Assembly (NCBI RefSeq): GCF_004011175.1
Contig: NZ_RQXX01000007.1
Span: 62,304-126,303 of the forward strand
Length of the DNA: 64,000 nucleotides
From: Mesobaculum littorinae
GTDB taxonomy: Bacteria > Pseudomonadota > Alphaproteobacteria > Rhodobacterales > Rhodobacteraceae
Direction: 5' to 3'
Shown here: in pieces, positions 16,753 through 25,841 of the stretch
How the letters are laid out: every line of letters begins with the position of its first letter
Position numbering within the stretch: position 1 is the first letter of the stretch
The notes under the pieces: model-generated
The model's database searches: none
Seen by the model: the letters and a program-made list of their open reading frames with translations, nothing else
Told to the model about the DNA's origin: nothing
Position numbers and translations under genes: made by a program

Positions 16753-17409
16753 ATGCTGAAATGGCTGAAATGGACGGTGGTCGTGGCGCTCGCGCTGATC
16801 GTCTTCGCCTTCCTGCACTACACCCTGCCGCAACGCGATATCGTGCGGATCGTGGACACCGAGGTGCGGCGCGTCGATTTCGGGGAAAACTCGATCTTCT
16901 GGGCCAATGCCGATACGGGCACCACGGGCGGGTCCAACCGCGACGTGCGCTTCATCAACGCGATCCGCCCCTCGGGCCGCCCCATCGTCTACCGCAACGA
17001 GGATACGGGCTGGGGCTGGCCGCCGTATTTCAAGCTGGACAGTTCGAACCTGCAGGCCGAGGCTGGCGACATGGTCTCCTCGGGCAGCGATCCGCGCTGG
17101 GTGGCGGTGCGTCACTACGGCTGGAGGAACGAGTTCATGACGATCTACCCCAACGCCGTGGGCGTGCGCCCCGTGGCTGGCCCTGACGTGACGCTGATCC
17201 CGTGGTTCAACATCGTCTTCCTGACCTTCCTCGCGATTTTCCTGCTGTTCCTCTGGGGCCTCCTGCGCCGCTTCCGCCGGCGCATGGTCGACCCAATGGT
17301 CGCTGACGGCCGGGCGCAGTGGGACAGGGTCGACGCCTATGCCGACGAACGCCGGTCGGGCTTGCGCCGTTGGCTTGATGGCTGGCGCCGCAAGCCGCCG
17401 CGCTACTGA
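16753..17409 (+). CDS. DUF1523 family membrane protein
   Basis: A 218-residue protein with one span at residues 7-22, a periplasmic domain of about 130 residues, a second span at 153-171, and a basic cytoplasmic tail. The sequence LPQRDIVRIVDTEVRRVDF and the block RNEDTGWGWPPYFKLDSSNLQ are what I recall for DUF1523, a family common in Rhodobacterales with no known role. It closes the seven-gene cluster; the next gene begins 26 bases later. The two-span, periplasmic-domain layout suits a sensor or envelope component. Confidence 0.85.
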   Translation: MLKWLKWTVVVALALIVFAFLHYTLPQRDIVRIVDTEVRRVDFGENSIFWANADTGTTGGSNRDVRFINAIRPSGRPIVYRNEDTGWGWPPYFKLDSSNLQAEAGDMVSSGSDPRWVAVRHYGWRNEFMTIYPNAVGVRPVAGPDVTLIPWFNIVFLTFLAIFLLFLWGLLRRFRRRMVDPMVADGRAQWDRVDAYADERRSGLRRWLDGWRRKPPRY

Positions 17410-17435
17410 CCGCCGACCTGCAAAGGAGCCCTGCC

Positions 17436-18368
17436 ATGCCCGTCCCCTCCGCCCTGTCCGGGCTGCGACTGCCTGCCATCGCCGCGCCGATGTTCCTGAC
17501 CTCGGGCCCCGATCTGGTGGTCGAATGCTGCCGGGCGGGCATCGTCGGCAGTTTCCCCGCGCTGAACCAGCGCACCGGCGAGGGCTTCGGCGACTGGCTG
17601 GCCGAGATTGGCGAACGGACTGCGGGCGCGGCCCCCTTCGGCGTCAACCTGATCGTCCACCGCTCGAACCCGCGGCTCGAACCGGACCTCGCGCGCATCG
17701 TGGCGGCGAAGGTGCCGCTGGTCATCACCTCTCTCGGCGCGGTGTCAGAGGTCGTCGAGGCGGTGCACGGATACGGCGGTCTCGTGTTCCACGACGTCAC
17801 CACGCGGCGCCACGCGGAAAAGGCGGCCGAGGCCGGGGTCGACGGGATCATCGCCGTCGCGGCGGGGGCGGGCGGCCACGCGGGCACGCTCAACCCCTTC
17901 GCGCTTCTGGCCGAGATCCGGCAAGTCTTCGACGGCACGCTGATCCTGGGGGGGGCGATCAACACCGGCGCCCAGATCGCCGCGGCGCGCATCGCCGGCG
18001 CCGATCTGGCCTATCTCGGCACCCGCTTCATCGCCACGCGCGAAGCGATGGTGCCGGCGGACTACAAGCGGATGATCCGCGACACCGCCGCGTCCGACAT
18101 CCTCTACACCCCGGCTATCTCTGGGGTGGCCGCGAACTTCCTGCGCCCCTCGATCCTCGCCGCCGGGCTCGATCCCGATGCGCTGCCGCCCCATGTCAAG
18201 GTCGATGTCGGCTCCGAGGCCAAGGCCTGGAGCACGGTCTGGTCCGCGGGCCACGGCACCGGCGGCATCTCCGACGAACCGGCCGCCGCCGACCTCGTCG
18301 AACGCCTGGTGGCCGAATACCGCGCGGCGATGGCCGCGGCGGCCAGCGACCCCTTCGTCGCTACCTGA
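17436..18368 (+). CDS. Nitronate monooxygenase (2-nitropropane dioxygenase family)
   Basis: A 310-residue FMN-dependent TIM-barrel protein. Family marks are PAIAAPMFLTSGPDLVVEC at the start, AAGAGGHAGTLNPFALL with the likely catalytic His, and GAINTGAQIAAARIAGADLAYLGTRF for the phosphate site. These enzymes oxidise toxic nitronates such as propionate-3-nitronate. A clear AAAGGAG precedes the ATG. It lies 26 bases after the DUF1523 gene in the same direction, so it may be read from the same transcript, but its function looks unrelated. Confidence 0.9.
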   Translation: MPVPSALSGLRLPAIAAPMFLTSGPDLVVECCRAGIVGSFPALNQRTGEGFGDWLAEIGERTAGAAPFGVNLIVHRSNPRLEPDLARIVAAKVPLVITSLGAVSEVVEAVHGYGGLVFHDVTTRRHAEKAAEAGVDGIIAVAAGAGGHAGTLNPFALLAEIRQVFDGTLILGGAINTGAQIAAARIAGADLAYLGTRFIATREAMVPADYKRMIRDTAASDILYTPAISGVAANFLRPSILAAGLDPDALPPHVKVDVGSEAKAWSTVWSAGHGTGGISDEPAAADLVERLVAEYRAAMAAAASDPFVAT

Positions 18369-18477
18369 GACCCGGGCCGGGCGACCCTCGTGCGCCCGGC
18401 CCGCAACCACGCTTCGCCCGCAGCTCCTCATCACCCTCGGGGTCCAGTCCGCCCCGGGCCCTTCTTCTCTTCGAAAC

Positions 18478-18493
18478 TACTCCCGCCGGAGGC
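18478..18493 (+). repeat. Dispersed intergenic repeat, copy 2
   Basis: TACTCCCGCCGGAGGC, identical to the minus strand of 8259-8274, with matching flanks (TTCTCTTC before, CCCGCCCGAA after). It lies between two convergent genes, the nitronate monooxygenase and the glycerate kinase. On the minus strand it forms the short hairpin CTCC-GGCG-GGAG just after the glycerate kinase gene, followed by a weak T-run (TAGTTTC). Nearby, ATCCCGG and CCGGGAT-like bases at 18509-18525 form a second small palindrome. Confidence 0.7.
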
Positions 18494-18556
18494 AAACCCG
18501 CCCGAAGGATCCCGGAACGGGATCCGCAGGGCCAGAAGCGGTGCGCCGAAGGCGCG

Positions 18557-19834
18557 CTATCTGCCAGCCGCGCCGCCCCGCACAAGCACCGCCCGAAAGT
18601 CGTTGACGTTGGTCCCGGTGGGGCCGGGCACGAACAGGTCCCCGGCGGCTGCAAAGGCGCCCCAGGCGTCGTTGCGGGCCAGCGCCTCGGCCGGATCGAC
18701 CCCGCCCGCGCGCATCCGCACCGGGCTGTCGCCGTCCGCGAAGGCGCCCGCGTTGTCCTCGGACCCATCGATGCCGTCGGTATCGGCGGCCAGCGCGGCG
18801 ATGCCGGCGGTGCCCTGCAGCGCCAGAGCGAAGCTCAGCAGGAACTCGGTGTTGCGCCCGCCGCGCCCGCCCTCGCCACGCAGCGTCACGGTGGTCTCGC
18901 CCCCCGAAAGAAGGACGCAAGGGGCGGCGAAGGGACGGCCGCGTCCGGCCACCTCGCGCGCGATGGCGGCGTGGACCTGCCCCACGTCGCGCGCCTCGCC
19001 CTCGATCGCATCCGACAGGATATGCGCGGCCAGCCCCTCGGCCTCGGCCACCCGTGCCGCGGCTTCCAGTGACAGCCGGGCCGAGGCGATCACCTCGACC
19101 CTGTCGCGGGCAAAGACCGGGTCGGCCGGATCGGGCGCAGGGGCGGCGCGCTCAAGCGCCCGCGCGACGCTCGGGGGCAGGGCGATGCCGTGGGCCCGGA
19201 CCAGCGCGCGGGCCTCGGCGGGCCCAACCGGGTCGGGCACCGTGGGGCCCGAGGCGACCTGAGCCGGATCGTCCCCCGGCACGTCCGAGACGACGAAGCT
19301 CACCACCGGGGCGGCGGTCGCGGCGGCCAGCCGCCCGCCCTTGATCCGGCTCACCTGCTTGCGGATCGCGTTCATCGCCGAGATCGGCGCGCCCGAAGCC
19401 AGAAGCGCGCGGTTGAGCGCGATCTCGTCCTCCAGCGTCAACCCCTCGACGGGCGCGGGCAGGAGGGCCGAGCCGCCGCCCGTCACCAGCGCGATCACCA
19501 GATCGTCCGGGCCAAGATCCGCGATCGCTGCGAAGAGCTCCTGCGCCGCGGCCAGACCCGCGGCATCGGGGACGGGATGGGCCGCCTCGATCACGCGCAG
19601 CCGCCGGCAGGGCGCGGCATAGCCATAGCGGGTGACGATGACGCCCTCGCAGGGCGCGTCCCACAGCTCTTCGAAGGCCTGGGCCAGATGCGCCGCCCCC
19701 TTGCCGGCGCCGATGACGACGGTGCGTCCGCGCGGCGGGTCGGGCAGGCGGCCCTTCAGGGCCTCGCGGGGGTCGGCAGCCGCCACGGCGGCGTCGAAAA
19801 GGCGGGTCAGCAGGGCGCGGTCTTGATCATGCAT
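18557..19834 (-). CDS. Glycerate 2-kinase (MOFRL/TtuD type)
   Basis: A 425-residue protein with the two-part glycerate kinase layout: an N-terminal domain with VVIGAGKGAAHLAQAFEE and TGGGSALLPAPVEGLTLED, and a C-terminal MOFRL domain with LLSGGETTVTLRG, GGRNTEFLLSFALAL and PGPTGTNVNDFRAVLVRG. It phosphorylates D-glycerate to 2-phosphoglycerate, feeding glyoxylate-derived carbon into glycolysis. It lies 200 bases downstream of rpe on the same strand. Together with glcE/glcF and gph elsewhere in the window it fits glycolate salvage. Hydroxypyruvate reductase, a frequent older misannotation, is not supported. Confidence 0.92.
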   Translation of the reverse strand: MHDQDRALLTRLFDAAVAAADPREALKGRLPDPPRGRTVVIGAGKGAAHLAQAFEELWDAPCEGVIVTRYGYAAPCRRLRVIEAAHPVPDAAGLAAAQELFAAIADLGPDDLVIALVTGGGSALLPAPVEGLTLEDEIALNRALLASGAPISAMNAIRKQVSRIKGGRLAAATAAPVVSFVVSDVPGDDPAQVASGPTVPDPVGPAEARALVRAHGIALPPSVARALERAAPAPDPADPVFARDRVEVIASARLSLEAAARVAEAEGLAAHILSDAIEGEARDVGQVHAAIAREVAGRGRPFAAPCVLLSGGETTVTLRGEGGRGGRNTEFLLSFALALQGTAGIAALAADTDGIDGSEDNAGAFADGDSPVRMRAGGVDPAEALARNDAWGAFAAAGDLFVPGPTGTNVNDFRAVLVRGGAAGR

Positions 19835-20034
19835 GCCGCCAAGGACACCGAAGCGGGCGGGATTGGCAAGACCGGCCGGTGCCTTGGGACATGATTTTCC
19901 GCCCGCCCCAGGGGCAGGGTATCCCGCCGATCCCGCGCGCGCCGCCCGATGTCAGGCCCGGACGACCCGGGGCGCGCGATCGGGTCCGGGCCGCGTAGGT
20001 CGGTGCCGACCCTGCCGGGGGTCCGCGTCGCGGC

Positions 20035-20772
20035 CTAGGCCCAGGCGCCCGCGGCGGCGTTGCGGATCGCGGTGATCGCGTGGCCATAGCCCTCGGGCGC
20101 GTCGACCGACCCCTTGCCGAACACGGCCGAGCCCGCGACCAGCACGTCGGCGCCCGCGTCCATCGCCCGCGGCGCGGTGGTCTCGTCGATGCCGCCGTCG
20201 ATTTCGATCATCACCGGGCGGTCGCCGATGGCGGTGCGCAGCCGCGCGATCTTGGCCAGTTGACTGTCGAGGAACTTTTGACCGCCGAAGCCCGGGTTCA
20301 CCGTCATCACCACGACCAGGTCGACAAGGTCCAGCAATTCCAGCACCGCCTCGACCGGGGTGCCGGGGTTCAGCGCGACGCCTGCCCGCAGCCCGGCGGA
20401 CGAGATCGCCTGCAATGTGCGGTGGGTATGAACCCCGGCCTCGACATGAACCGACAGCCGGTCGGCGCCCGCCGCGGCGAAGGCCTCGATATAGGGGTCG
20501 ACCGGGGCGATCATCAGGTGCACGTCCATCAGCGTCGTCACATGCGGCCGGATCGCCGCGACCAGCGCCGGCCCGAACGAGATGTTGGGCACGAAATGCC
20601 CGTCCATCACGTCGACATGGATCCAATCGGCGCCCTGCGCCTCGGCGGCGCGGCACTCGGCCCCGAAAGCCGCGAAATCGGCGGCCAGGATCGACGGCGC
20701 GATCAGGGGACGGCGGGCGCCCTTGGACGAGATGTCGGACGCGCGCGGCTGGGATGCTTCGGCGGCGGTCAT
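20035..20772 (-). CDS. rpe: Ribulose-phosphate 3-epimerase
   Basis: A 245-residue TIM-barrel enzyme from ATG 20772, with GAGGAGCG upstream on the minus strand. The family motifs are complete: IAPSILAADF, HVDVMDGHFVPNISFG, MDVHLMI, VVVMTVNPGFGGQKF and EIDGGI near the C-terminus. The His and Asp residues of those motifs bind the catalytic metal. It interconverts ribulose 5-phosphate and xylulose 5-phosphate in the pentose phosphate pathway and Calvin cycle. The first 20 residues (AAEASQPRASDISSKG) are a non-conserved leader. Confidence 0.96.
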   Translation of the reverse strand: MTAAEASQPRASDISSKGARRPLIAPSILAADFAAFGAECRAAEAQGADWIHVDVMDGHFVPNISFGPALVAAIRPHVTTLMDVHLMIAPVDPYIEAFAAAGADRLSVHVEAGVHTHRTLQAISSAGLRAGVALNPGTPVEAVLELLDLVDLVVVMTVNPGFGGQKFLDSQLAKIARLRTAIGDRPVMIEIDGGIDETTAPRAMDAGADVLVAGSAVFGKGSVDAPEGYGHAITAIRNAAAGAWA

Positions 20773-20994
20773 GGGTGCGCTCCTCGGGCTCGGGGCTTCT
20801 GGTCCGCCCGGCCATAGCGCACCCGCGCCCGCCTGCCCAGAGCGAGGTTCCCGGCGCGAGGTGTCCGCAGCAGAGGGCGTCGACAGTGGAGGTGCCCGAA
20901 GGGGCATGCAACAGCCACGTGCCGCAGCGCACATCTTGCGTTTCGCGCCCCGCTCGTGCGAGCCTTCCGATCGGACGACGAATGAGGCATCGCC

Positions 20995-22083
20995 GTGAGC
21001 GAAGAGATCACAGACGCTGACCCGGGCCTGCGGCCGCACCCGCAGGACGGCGTGCATCAGGACGCCGCACACCGGGGCGGGCCCCGCCCCGAGGGCGCGC
21101 AGTTGCCGCAGGTCACGCCGCAGGCGGAGATGCACGCGGGCGCGCCGCGCAACGCGGGCACGGCACTGGATTTGTCGCGGATCCGGGCACAGGCGGCCAA
21201 CACCTCGGCGATCGAGCGTCGCGCGGCGACGCTGCCGGGGCGCCGGTCGGTCAAGAAGGACTGGCAGGCGGCGTGGCTTCTGAAGGCGATCAGCCTGATC
21301 GACCTGACCACGCTTTCGGGCGACGATACCGAGGGCCGGGTTCGGCGGCTTTGCGCCAAGGCGCGGCAGCCGGTGCGGGCGGATATCCTCGACGCCCTCG
21401 GCGTCCCGGGGCTGACCACCGGCGCCGTCTGCGTCTACCACGACATGGTGGCGCCGGCCGTTCGCGCGCTCCACGGATCCGGCATTCCGGTGGCCGCGGT
21501 GTCGACGGGGTTTCCCGCGGGCCTTTCGCCCTTTCACCTGCGCCTGGCCGAGATCGGCGAGAGCGTCGCGGCAGGCGCATCCGAGATCGACATCGTGATC
21601 TCGCGCCGCCACGTCCTGACCGGCGACTGGCAGGCGCTTTACGACGAGATGCGCGCCTTCCGCGAGGCCTGCGGCCAGGCGCATGTCAAGGCGATCCTCG
21701 CTACGGGCGAGCTGGGCACGCTGCGCAACGTGGCGCGGGCCAGCTGGGTCTGCATGATGGCGGGCGCGGATTTCATCAAGACCTCGACCGGGAAGGAGGG
21801 GGTGAACGCCACGCTTCCCGTCAGCTTGGTGATGATGCGGGCGATCCGCGACTACGAGGCGGCGACCGGCTTCCGCGTGGGCTACAAGCCCGCGGGCGGG
21901 ATTTCCAAGGCGAAGGACGCGCTGACCTACCTTGCGCTGGTCAAGGACGAGCTGGGCGATGCGTGGCTGTCGCCCGACCTCTTCCGCTTTGGCGCCTCGT
22001 CGCTGCTGGGCGATATCGAACGCCAGCTCGAACATCACGTGACCGGCCGCTATTCGGCCGCGCATCGCCATCCGCAGGCCTGA
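20995..22083 (+). CDS. deoC: Deoxyribose-phosphate aldolase
   Basis: A 362-residue class I aldolase. The Schiff-base lysine lies in ADFIKTSTGKEGVNATLPV and the second catalytic lysine in VGYKPAGGIS. The start at GTG 20995 gives a polar N-terminal leader of about 50 residues; an in-frame ATG at 21130 (MHAGAPRNAG) is a possible alternative. DeoC splits 2-deoxyribose 5-phosphate into acetaldehyde and glyceraldehyde 3-phosphate. The next gene, 75 bases on, encodes an aldehyde dehydrogenase that could remove the acetaldehyde, so the pair forms a deoxyribose breakdown unit. Confidence 0.94.
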   Translation: MSEEITDADPGLRPHPQDGVHQDAAHRGGPRPEGAQLPQVTPQAEMHAGAPRNAGTALDLSRIRAQAANTSAIERRAATLPGRRSVKKDWQAAWLLKAISLIDLTTLSGDDTEGRVRRLCAKARQPVRADILDALGVPGLTTGAVCVYHDMVAPAVRALHGSGIPVAAVSTGFPAGLSPFHLRLAEIGESVAAGASEIDIVISRRHVLTGDWQALYDEMRAFREACGQAHVKAILATGELGTLRNVARASWVCMMAGADFIKTSTGKEGVNATLPVSLVMMRAIRDYEAATGFRVGYKPAGGISKAKDALTYLALVKDELGDAWLSPDLFRFGASSLLGDIERQLEHHVTGRYSAAHRHPQA

Positions 22084-22158
22084 TCCGGGTTGCGCGCGGC
22101 GCGGGCGCCGGGCCCGTGCCGCCGCCCGCCGGGGCCCATCCACGAAAGACACCGCAGC

Positions 22159-24513
22159 ATGACCATTTCGCAGATCTTCGAGACCATGGAGTACGGCCCC
22201 GCCCCGGAAAGCGCCGGCGAGGCGATGGATTGGCTGGACGGCGGCGCGCGTCGCTTCGGCCACTTCATCGGCGGCAGCTTCACCGAACCCGGCAAGACCG
22301 CGTTCGATACCCGCAACCCCGCGACGGGGGAGACGCTGGCGCGGATCGCCCAAGGGACGCCCGAGGATGTCGCCGCCGCGGTCAAGGCCGCGCGCAAGGC
22401 GCAAGGGCCCTGGGCCGACCTGGGCGGCAAGGGGCGGGCGCGGATGCTCTATGCGCTGGCCCGTCTGGTGCAGAAACACGCGCGGATGTTCGCCGTGCTG
22501 GAAAGCCTCGACACCGGCAAGCCGATCCGCGAAAGCCGCGATATCGACGTGCCGCTGGTGGCGCGGCATTTCTACTATCACGCGGGCATGGCGCAGTTGC
22601 AGGACAGCGAACTGCCGGGCGTGGCGCCCTTGGGCGTCTGCGGTCAGATCGTGCCGTGGAACTTTCCGCTGCTGATGCTGTCGTGGAAGATCGCGCCGGC
22701 GCTGGCGATGGGCAACACCGTCGTGCTGAAGCCTGCCGAGTACACGCCGCTGACCGCGCTCTATTTCGCCGAGATCTGCCGCGAGGCCGGGCTGCCCAAG
22801 GGGGTCGTGAACATCGTCACCGGCGATGGCGACACCGGTGCCGCGCTGGTCGCGGCCGAGGTCGACAAGATCGCCTTTACCGGTTCGACCGACGTGGGGC
22901 GCAAGATCCGCGAGGCGACGGCGGGGACGGGCAAGTCCCTGACGCTCGAACTCGGAGGGAAGTCGCCTTACGTCGTCTTCGATGATGCCGATCTGGACAG
23001 CGCGGTCGAGGGGCTGGTCGATGCGATCTGGTTCAACGGCGGGCAGGTCTGCTGCGCCGGGTCGCGCCTGCTGGTGCAGGAAAACGTCGCGGAGGTCTTC
23101 CATGCCAAGCTGATCGCGCGGATGGAAAAGCTGCGCGTCGGCAATCCGCTGGACAAGGCGATCGACGTGGGCGCCATCGTCGACCCCGCGCAGCTGGACC
23201 GGATCACGCAGCTGGTCTCGGGCACCGCGGGCGAGGTGCATCGCAGTTCCGCTGCGCTGCCGGAGGGGGGATCGTTCTACCCGCCCACGCTGATCACCGG
23301 GCTCGCAAGCTCGGACCGGCTGATGCAGGAAGAGATCTTCGGTCCCGTGCTCGTCTCGACCACCTTCCGCACGCCGGCCGAGGCGGTGAGCCTGGCCAAC
23401 GACACGCGCTACGGGCTGGCCGCGACGGTCTGGACCGAGAACGTGAACCTCGCCCTCGACATCGCGCCCAAGCTCGCGGCGGGGGTCGTGTGGGTGAACG
23501 CCACCAACCTCTTCGACGCGGCGGCCGGGTTCGGCGGCGTTCGCGAATCGGGCTTCGGCCGCGAAGGGGGGTGGGAGGGGCTCCAGGCCTACACCCGCGC
23601 CCGCGCCAAGGCACCGCCGCTGAAGCCGGTACTGCCCACGCCCGCACCCGCGCGCTACGACGCGCCCGAGATGGACCGGACGGCGAAGCTGTATATCGGC
23701 GGCAAGCAGGCGCGGCCCGACGGGGGCTATTCGCGCCCCGTCTTCGGCGCGAAGGGCGGGCCGCTGCTGGGCCACGTGGGGCAGGCCAACCGCAAGGACC
23801 TGCGCAACGCGGTCGAGGCCGCGCGCGGCGCGAAGGCCTGGGCGCGCACCACCGGGCATGCCCGCGCGCAGATCCTCTACTACGTGGGCGAGAACCTCTG
23901 GGCGCGGCGGGCCGAGTTCGTCGAACGTCTGGGCGCGCTGACCGGCGCCAAGGCGAAAGAGACCGAGGCCGAGGTCGAGACCGCGATCGACCGGCTTTTC
24001 ACCTGGGCTGCCTGGGCCGACAAGTTCGACGGTGCCGCCAAGGGCGTGCCGATCCGCGGCGTGGCTTTGGCGATGAACGAACCCGTGGGGGTGATCGGCC
24101 AGATCGCGCCCGACGAAGCGCCGCTTCTGGGCCTCGTGTCGGTCGTGGCGCCCGCCATCGCGATGGGCAACCGGGTGGTGACGCTCGCCTCCGAGGCCTA
24201 TCCGCTGGCGGCGACGGATTTCTATCAGGTGCTCGACACCTCGGACGTGCCTGCGGGGGTGGTCAATATCCTCACGGGCGCGCACGGCGATCTCGCCGGA
24301 GAAATGGCGGGCCATTTCGACATCGACGCGGTCTGGAGCTTCTCCTCGACCGACGTGTCGGCGCTGATCGAGCGCGAGTCGGCCGGCAACCTCAAGCGGA
24401 CTTGGGTGAACCACGGACGCGCGCGCGACTGGCTGACGCCGGCGGGCGAGGGGAGCGAGTTCCTGACCGCCGCGACCGAGGTCAAGACCATCTGGATACC
24501 CTACGGGGAGTGA
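22159..24513 (+). CDS. Two-domain aldehyde dehydrogenase, ALDH16 type
   Basis: A 784-residue protein from ATG 22159. Residues 1-510 form a full ALDH with [10 protein letters not shown], catalytic Glu264 in [14 protein letters not shown] and catalytic Cys298 in [13 protein letters not shown]. Residues from about 530 to the end repeat the ALDH fold's cofactor half ([36 protein letters not shown]) but lack the Cys-bearing catalytic segment. An active plus a pseudo-ALDH domain is the layout of the ALDH16 family. It probably oxidises acetaldehyde from DeoC to acetate; the substrate is inferred from the neighbour. Confidence 0.9.
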   Translation: MTISQIFETMEYGPAPESAGEAMDWLDGGARRFGHFIGGSFTEPGKTAFDTRNPATGETLARIAQGTPEDVAAAVKAARKAQGPWADLGGKGRARMLYALARLVQKHARMFAVLESLDTGKPIRESRDIDVPLVARHFYYHAGMAQLQDSELPGVAPLGVCGQIVPWNFPLLMLSWKIAPALAMGNTVVLKPAEYTPLTALYFAEICREAGLPKGVVNIVTGDGDTGAALVAAEVDKIAFTGSTDVGRKIREATAGTGKSLTLELGGKSPYVVFDDADLDSAVEGLVDAIWFNGGQVCCAGSRLLVQENVAEVFHAKLIARMEKLRVGNPLDKAIDVGAIVDPAQLDRITQLVSGTAGEVHRSSAALPEGGSFYPPTLITGLASSDRLMQEEIFGPVLVSTTFRTPAEAVSLANDTRYGLAATVWTENVNLALDIAPKLAAGVVWVNATNLFDAAAGFGGVRESGFGREGGWEGLQAYTRARAKAPPLKPVLPTPAPARYDAPEMDRTAKLYIGGKQARPDGGYSRPVFGAKGGPLLGHVGQANRKDLRNAVEAARGAKAWARTTGHARAQILYYVGENLWARRAEFVERLGALTGAKAKETEAEVETAIDRLFTWAAWADKFDGAAKGVPIRGVALAMNEPVGVIGQIAPDEAPLLGLVSVVAPAIAMGNRVVTLASEAYPLAATDFYQVLDTSDVPAGVVNILTGAHGDLAGEMAGHFDIDAVWSFSSTDVSALIERESAGNLKRTWVNHGRARDWLTPAGEGSEFLTAATEVKTIWIPYGE

Positions 24514-24883
24514 GCGCCGTCCCGGACCCCCGCCGGTGGGGCTGGAGCGGACGGGCGAAGCCCTGTCTCGGTCACCCGCCCGGAGGGGGAGGCCGGGGCG
24601 CGGCTGGGCGTCCATGGTTCGCGATCACGCGACCTCGGACCCGACGCCGGCCGCTTCTGTCCCGGCTTATCCTGATGACGGGGATTCGTAGCCGCGCGGT
24701 TCATCTCGTCTATGGCCCCGGCTGCGAGCGTCAAAAGATCCACCCGCGGACAGCCTCGGAACGCCGCCAAAGGACGCTGAGTGCGCCGGGGGGCGGCCCT
24801 TTGGCGCCGACCGACCGGATCGGTCGGCTGCGGAGTGATCGCGCGGCCCTCCCCTAGGGCCTGCCGCGCGACCTCTCGGCCGA
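24514..24883. other. Convergent intergenic region after ALDH16
   Basis: 370 bases with no supported gene. The most notable element is the palindrome GCCGACC (24806-24812) with GGTCGGC (24822-24828), which can also pair as CCGACCG-GAT-CGGTCGG (24811-24827). No T-run follows it, so a terminator is not clear. The rest shows no pattern I can name. Confidence 0.5.
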
Positions 24884-25576
24884 TCAGATGTCGATGGCCT
24901 GCATCACCTCGGGCTCGCGCACGTCGGTGCCGGGCAACGCCTCGATCAGCGGTTTCGCGGATTGGGCGAGCAGGGGGAAGGTCTTGTAGTGGTAGGGAAT
25001 GACCGTGGTGAAGTTGAAGTACTTCGTCGCCACGAAGGCCGCCATCTCCATGTCCATCGTGAAATGACCGCCGGCGGACAGGATGCCGATGTCGGGGCGG
25101 TGGTATTCGCCCATCCAGGCCATGTCGGCCATGATGTCGGTATCGCCCGAAACGTAGATCGTCCGCCCCTCGCCGCGGATCATGAACCCAGATTCGCCCC
25201 CCATGTAGAGCGGCCCGTCCTCGGTCGTGATCGCCGAGGAATGCGTGGCGTTGACCATCGTCACCCGCACGTCGCCAAGCGCCACCGTCCCCCCGCGGTT
25301 GAAGCCCGTGGTGTCCAGCCCCTCGGTCTTGTCCCACCAGTTCATCAACTCGACGATGCCGTAGACGGGGGCGCCGGTCTCGCGCGCGATCTGCGGCACC
25401 TCGCTTGCGTGGTCACCATGCGCGTGGGTGACGAGGATCGCCGTCACGCCCGCGAGCGCGGCGCCGCGAAGGCCGTCGGGGAACGCGGGGTTGCCGTCCA
25501 GCCATGGGTCGATCAGCAGAACCTGATCCCCGATCTCGATCCGCAGGCTGGCATGTCCGAGCCAGATGATTTTCAT
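24884..25576 (-). CDS. Metal-dependent hydrolase, UPF0173 (beta-lactamase fold)
   Basis: A 230-residue protein starting MKIIWLGHASLRIEIGDQVLLIDPWLDGNP, the UPF0173 pattern. Metal ligands are in VTHAHGDHASE and the later His and Asp residues of NATHSSA, VSGDTD and VIPYHYKTFPLL. Family members are soluble metallo-beta-lactamase-fold hydrolases of uncertain substrate. No partner gene is obvious: the neighbours are convergent (ALDH16) and a separate SDR gene on the same strand 265 bases upstream. Confidence 0.92.
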   Translation of the reverse strand: MKIIWLGHASLRIEIGDQVLLIDPWLDGNPAFPDGLRGAALAGVTAILVTHAHGDHASEVPQIARETGAPVYGIVELMNWWDKTEGLDTTGFNRGGTVALGDVRVTMVNATHSSAITTEDGPLYMGGESGFMIRGEGRTIYVSGDTDIMADMAWMGEYHRPDIGILSAGGHFTMDMEMAAFVATKYFNFTTVIPYHYKTFPLLAQSAKPLIEALPGTDVREPEVMQAIDI

Positions 25577-25841
25577 GTCGTGCTCCGCTATCGCTTTCGG
25601 GGCGAAAGACTAGCGGACGCGGACGGCTTGTCACGCCCGCGGCGCCGCTGACCGCGTCGAACGCGGGCCGGGGGCTACGGGCAGGGGCTGTCGAACCCTC
25701 TGCAAAAGCGACCCGACCCCTTGGATTTCTGGATGTCGTCGAGAGGCCGAGCCAAGAAACCTTGATTCAGTTGCCATGCATGTCCGACCCGCCCCGCGGG
25801 CGTGTGTGCTTTGCAGACAAACCACCCGTTCGCCAACTCCG

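Noticed and set aside
11160-16754. A single open frame of 1864 codons on the minus strand across the AAA+ cluster
   Set aside because: It is antisense to seven well-formed genes with ribosome sites, domains and tight spacing. High G+C DNA with biased codons often leaves such antisense frames open. The product has no recognisable fold.
20035-24615. A 1526-codon minus-strand frame covering deoC and the ALDH16 gene
   Set aside because: Only its last 245 codons are real (rpe, with its own ATG and ribosome site). The rest is the antisense of two clear enzyme genes.
25650-25780. tRNA gene next to the SDR islet
   Set aside because: A GAACCC-like stretch prompted a check on both strands, but no cloverleaf with matching acceptor and T arms could be drawn.
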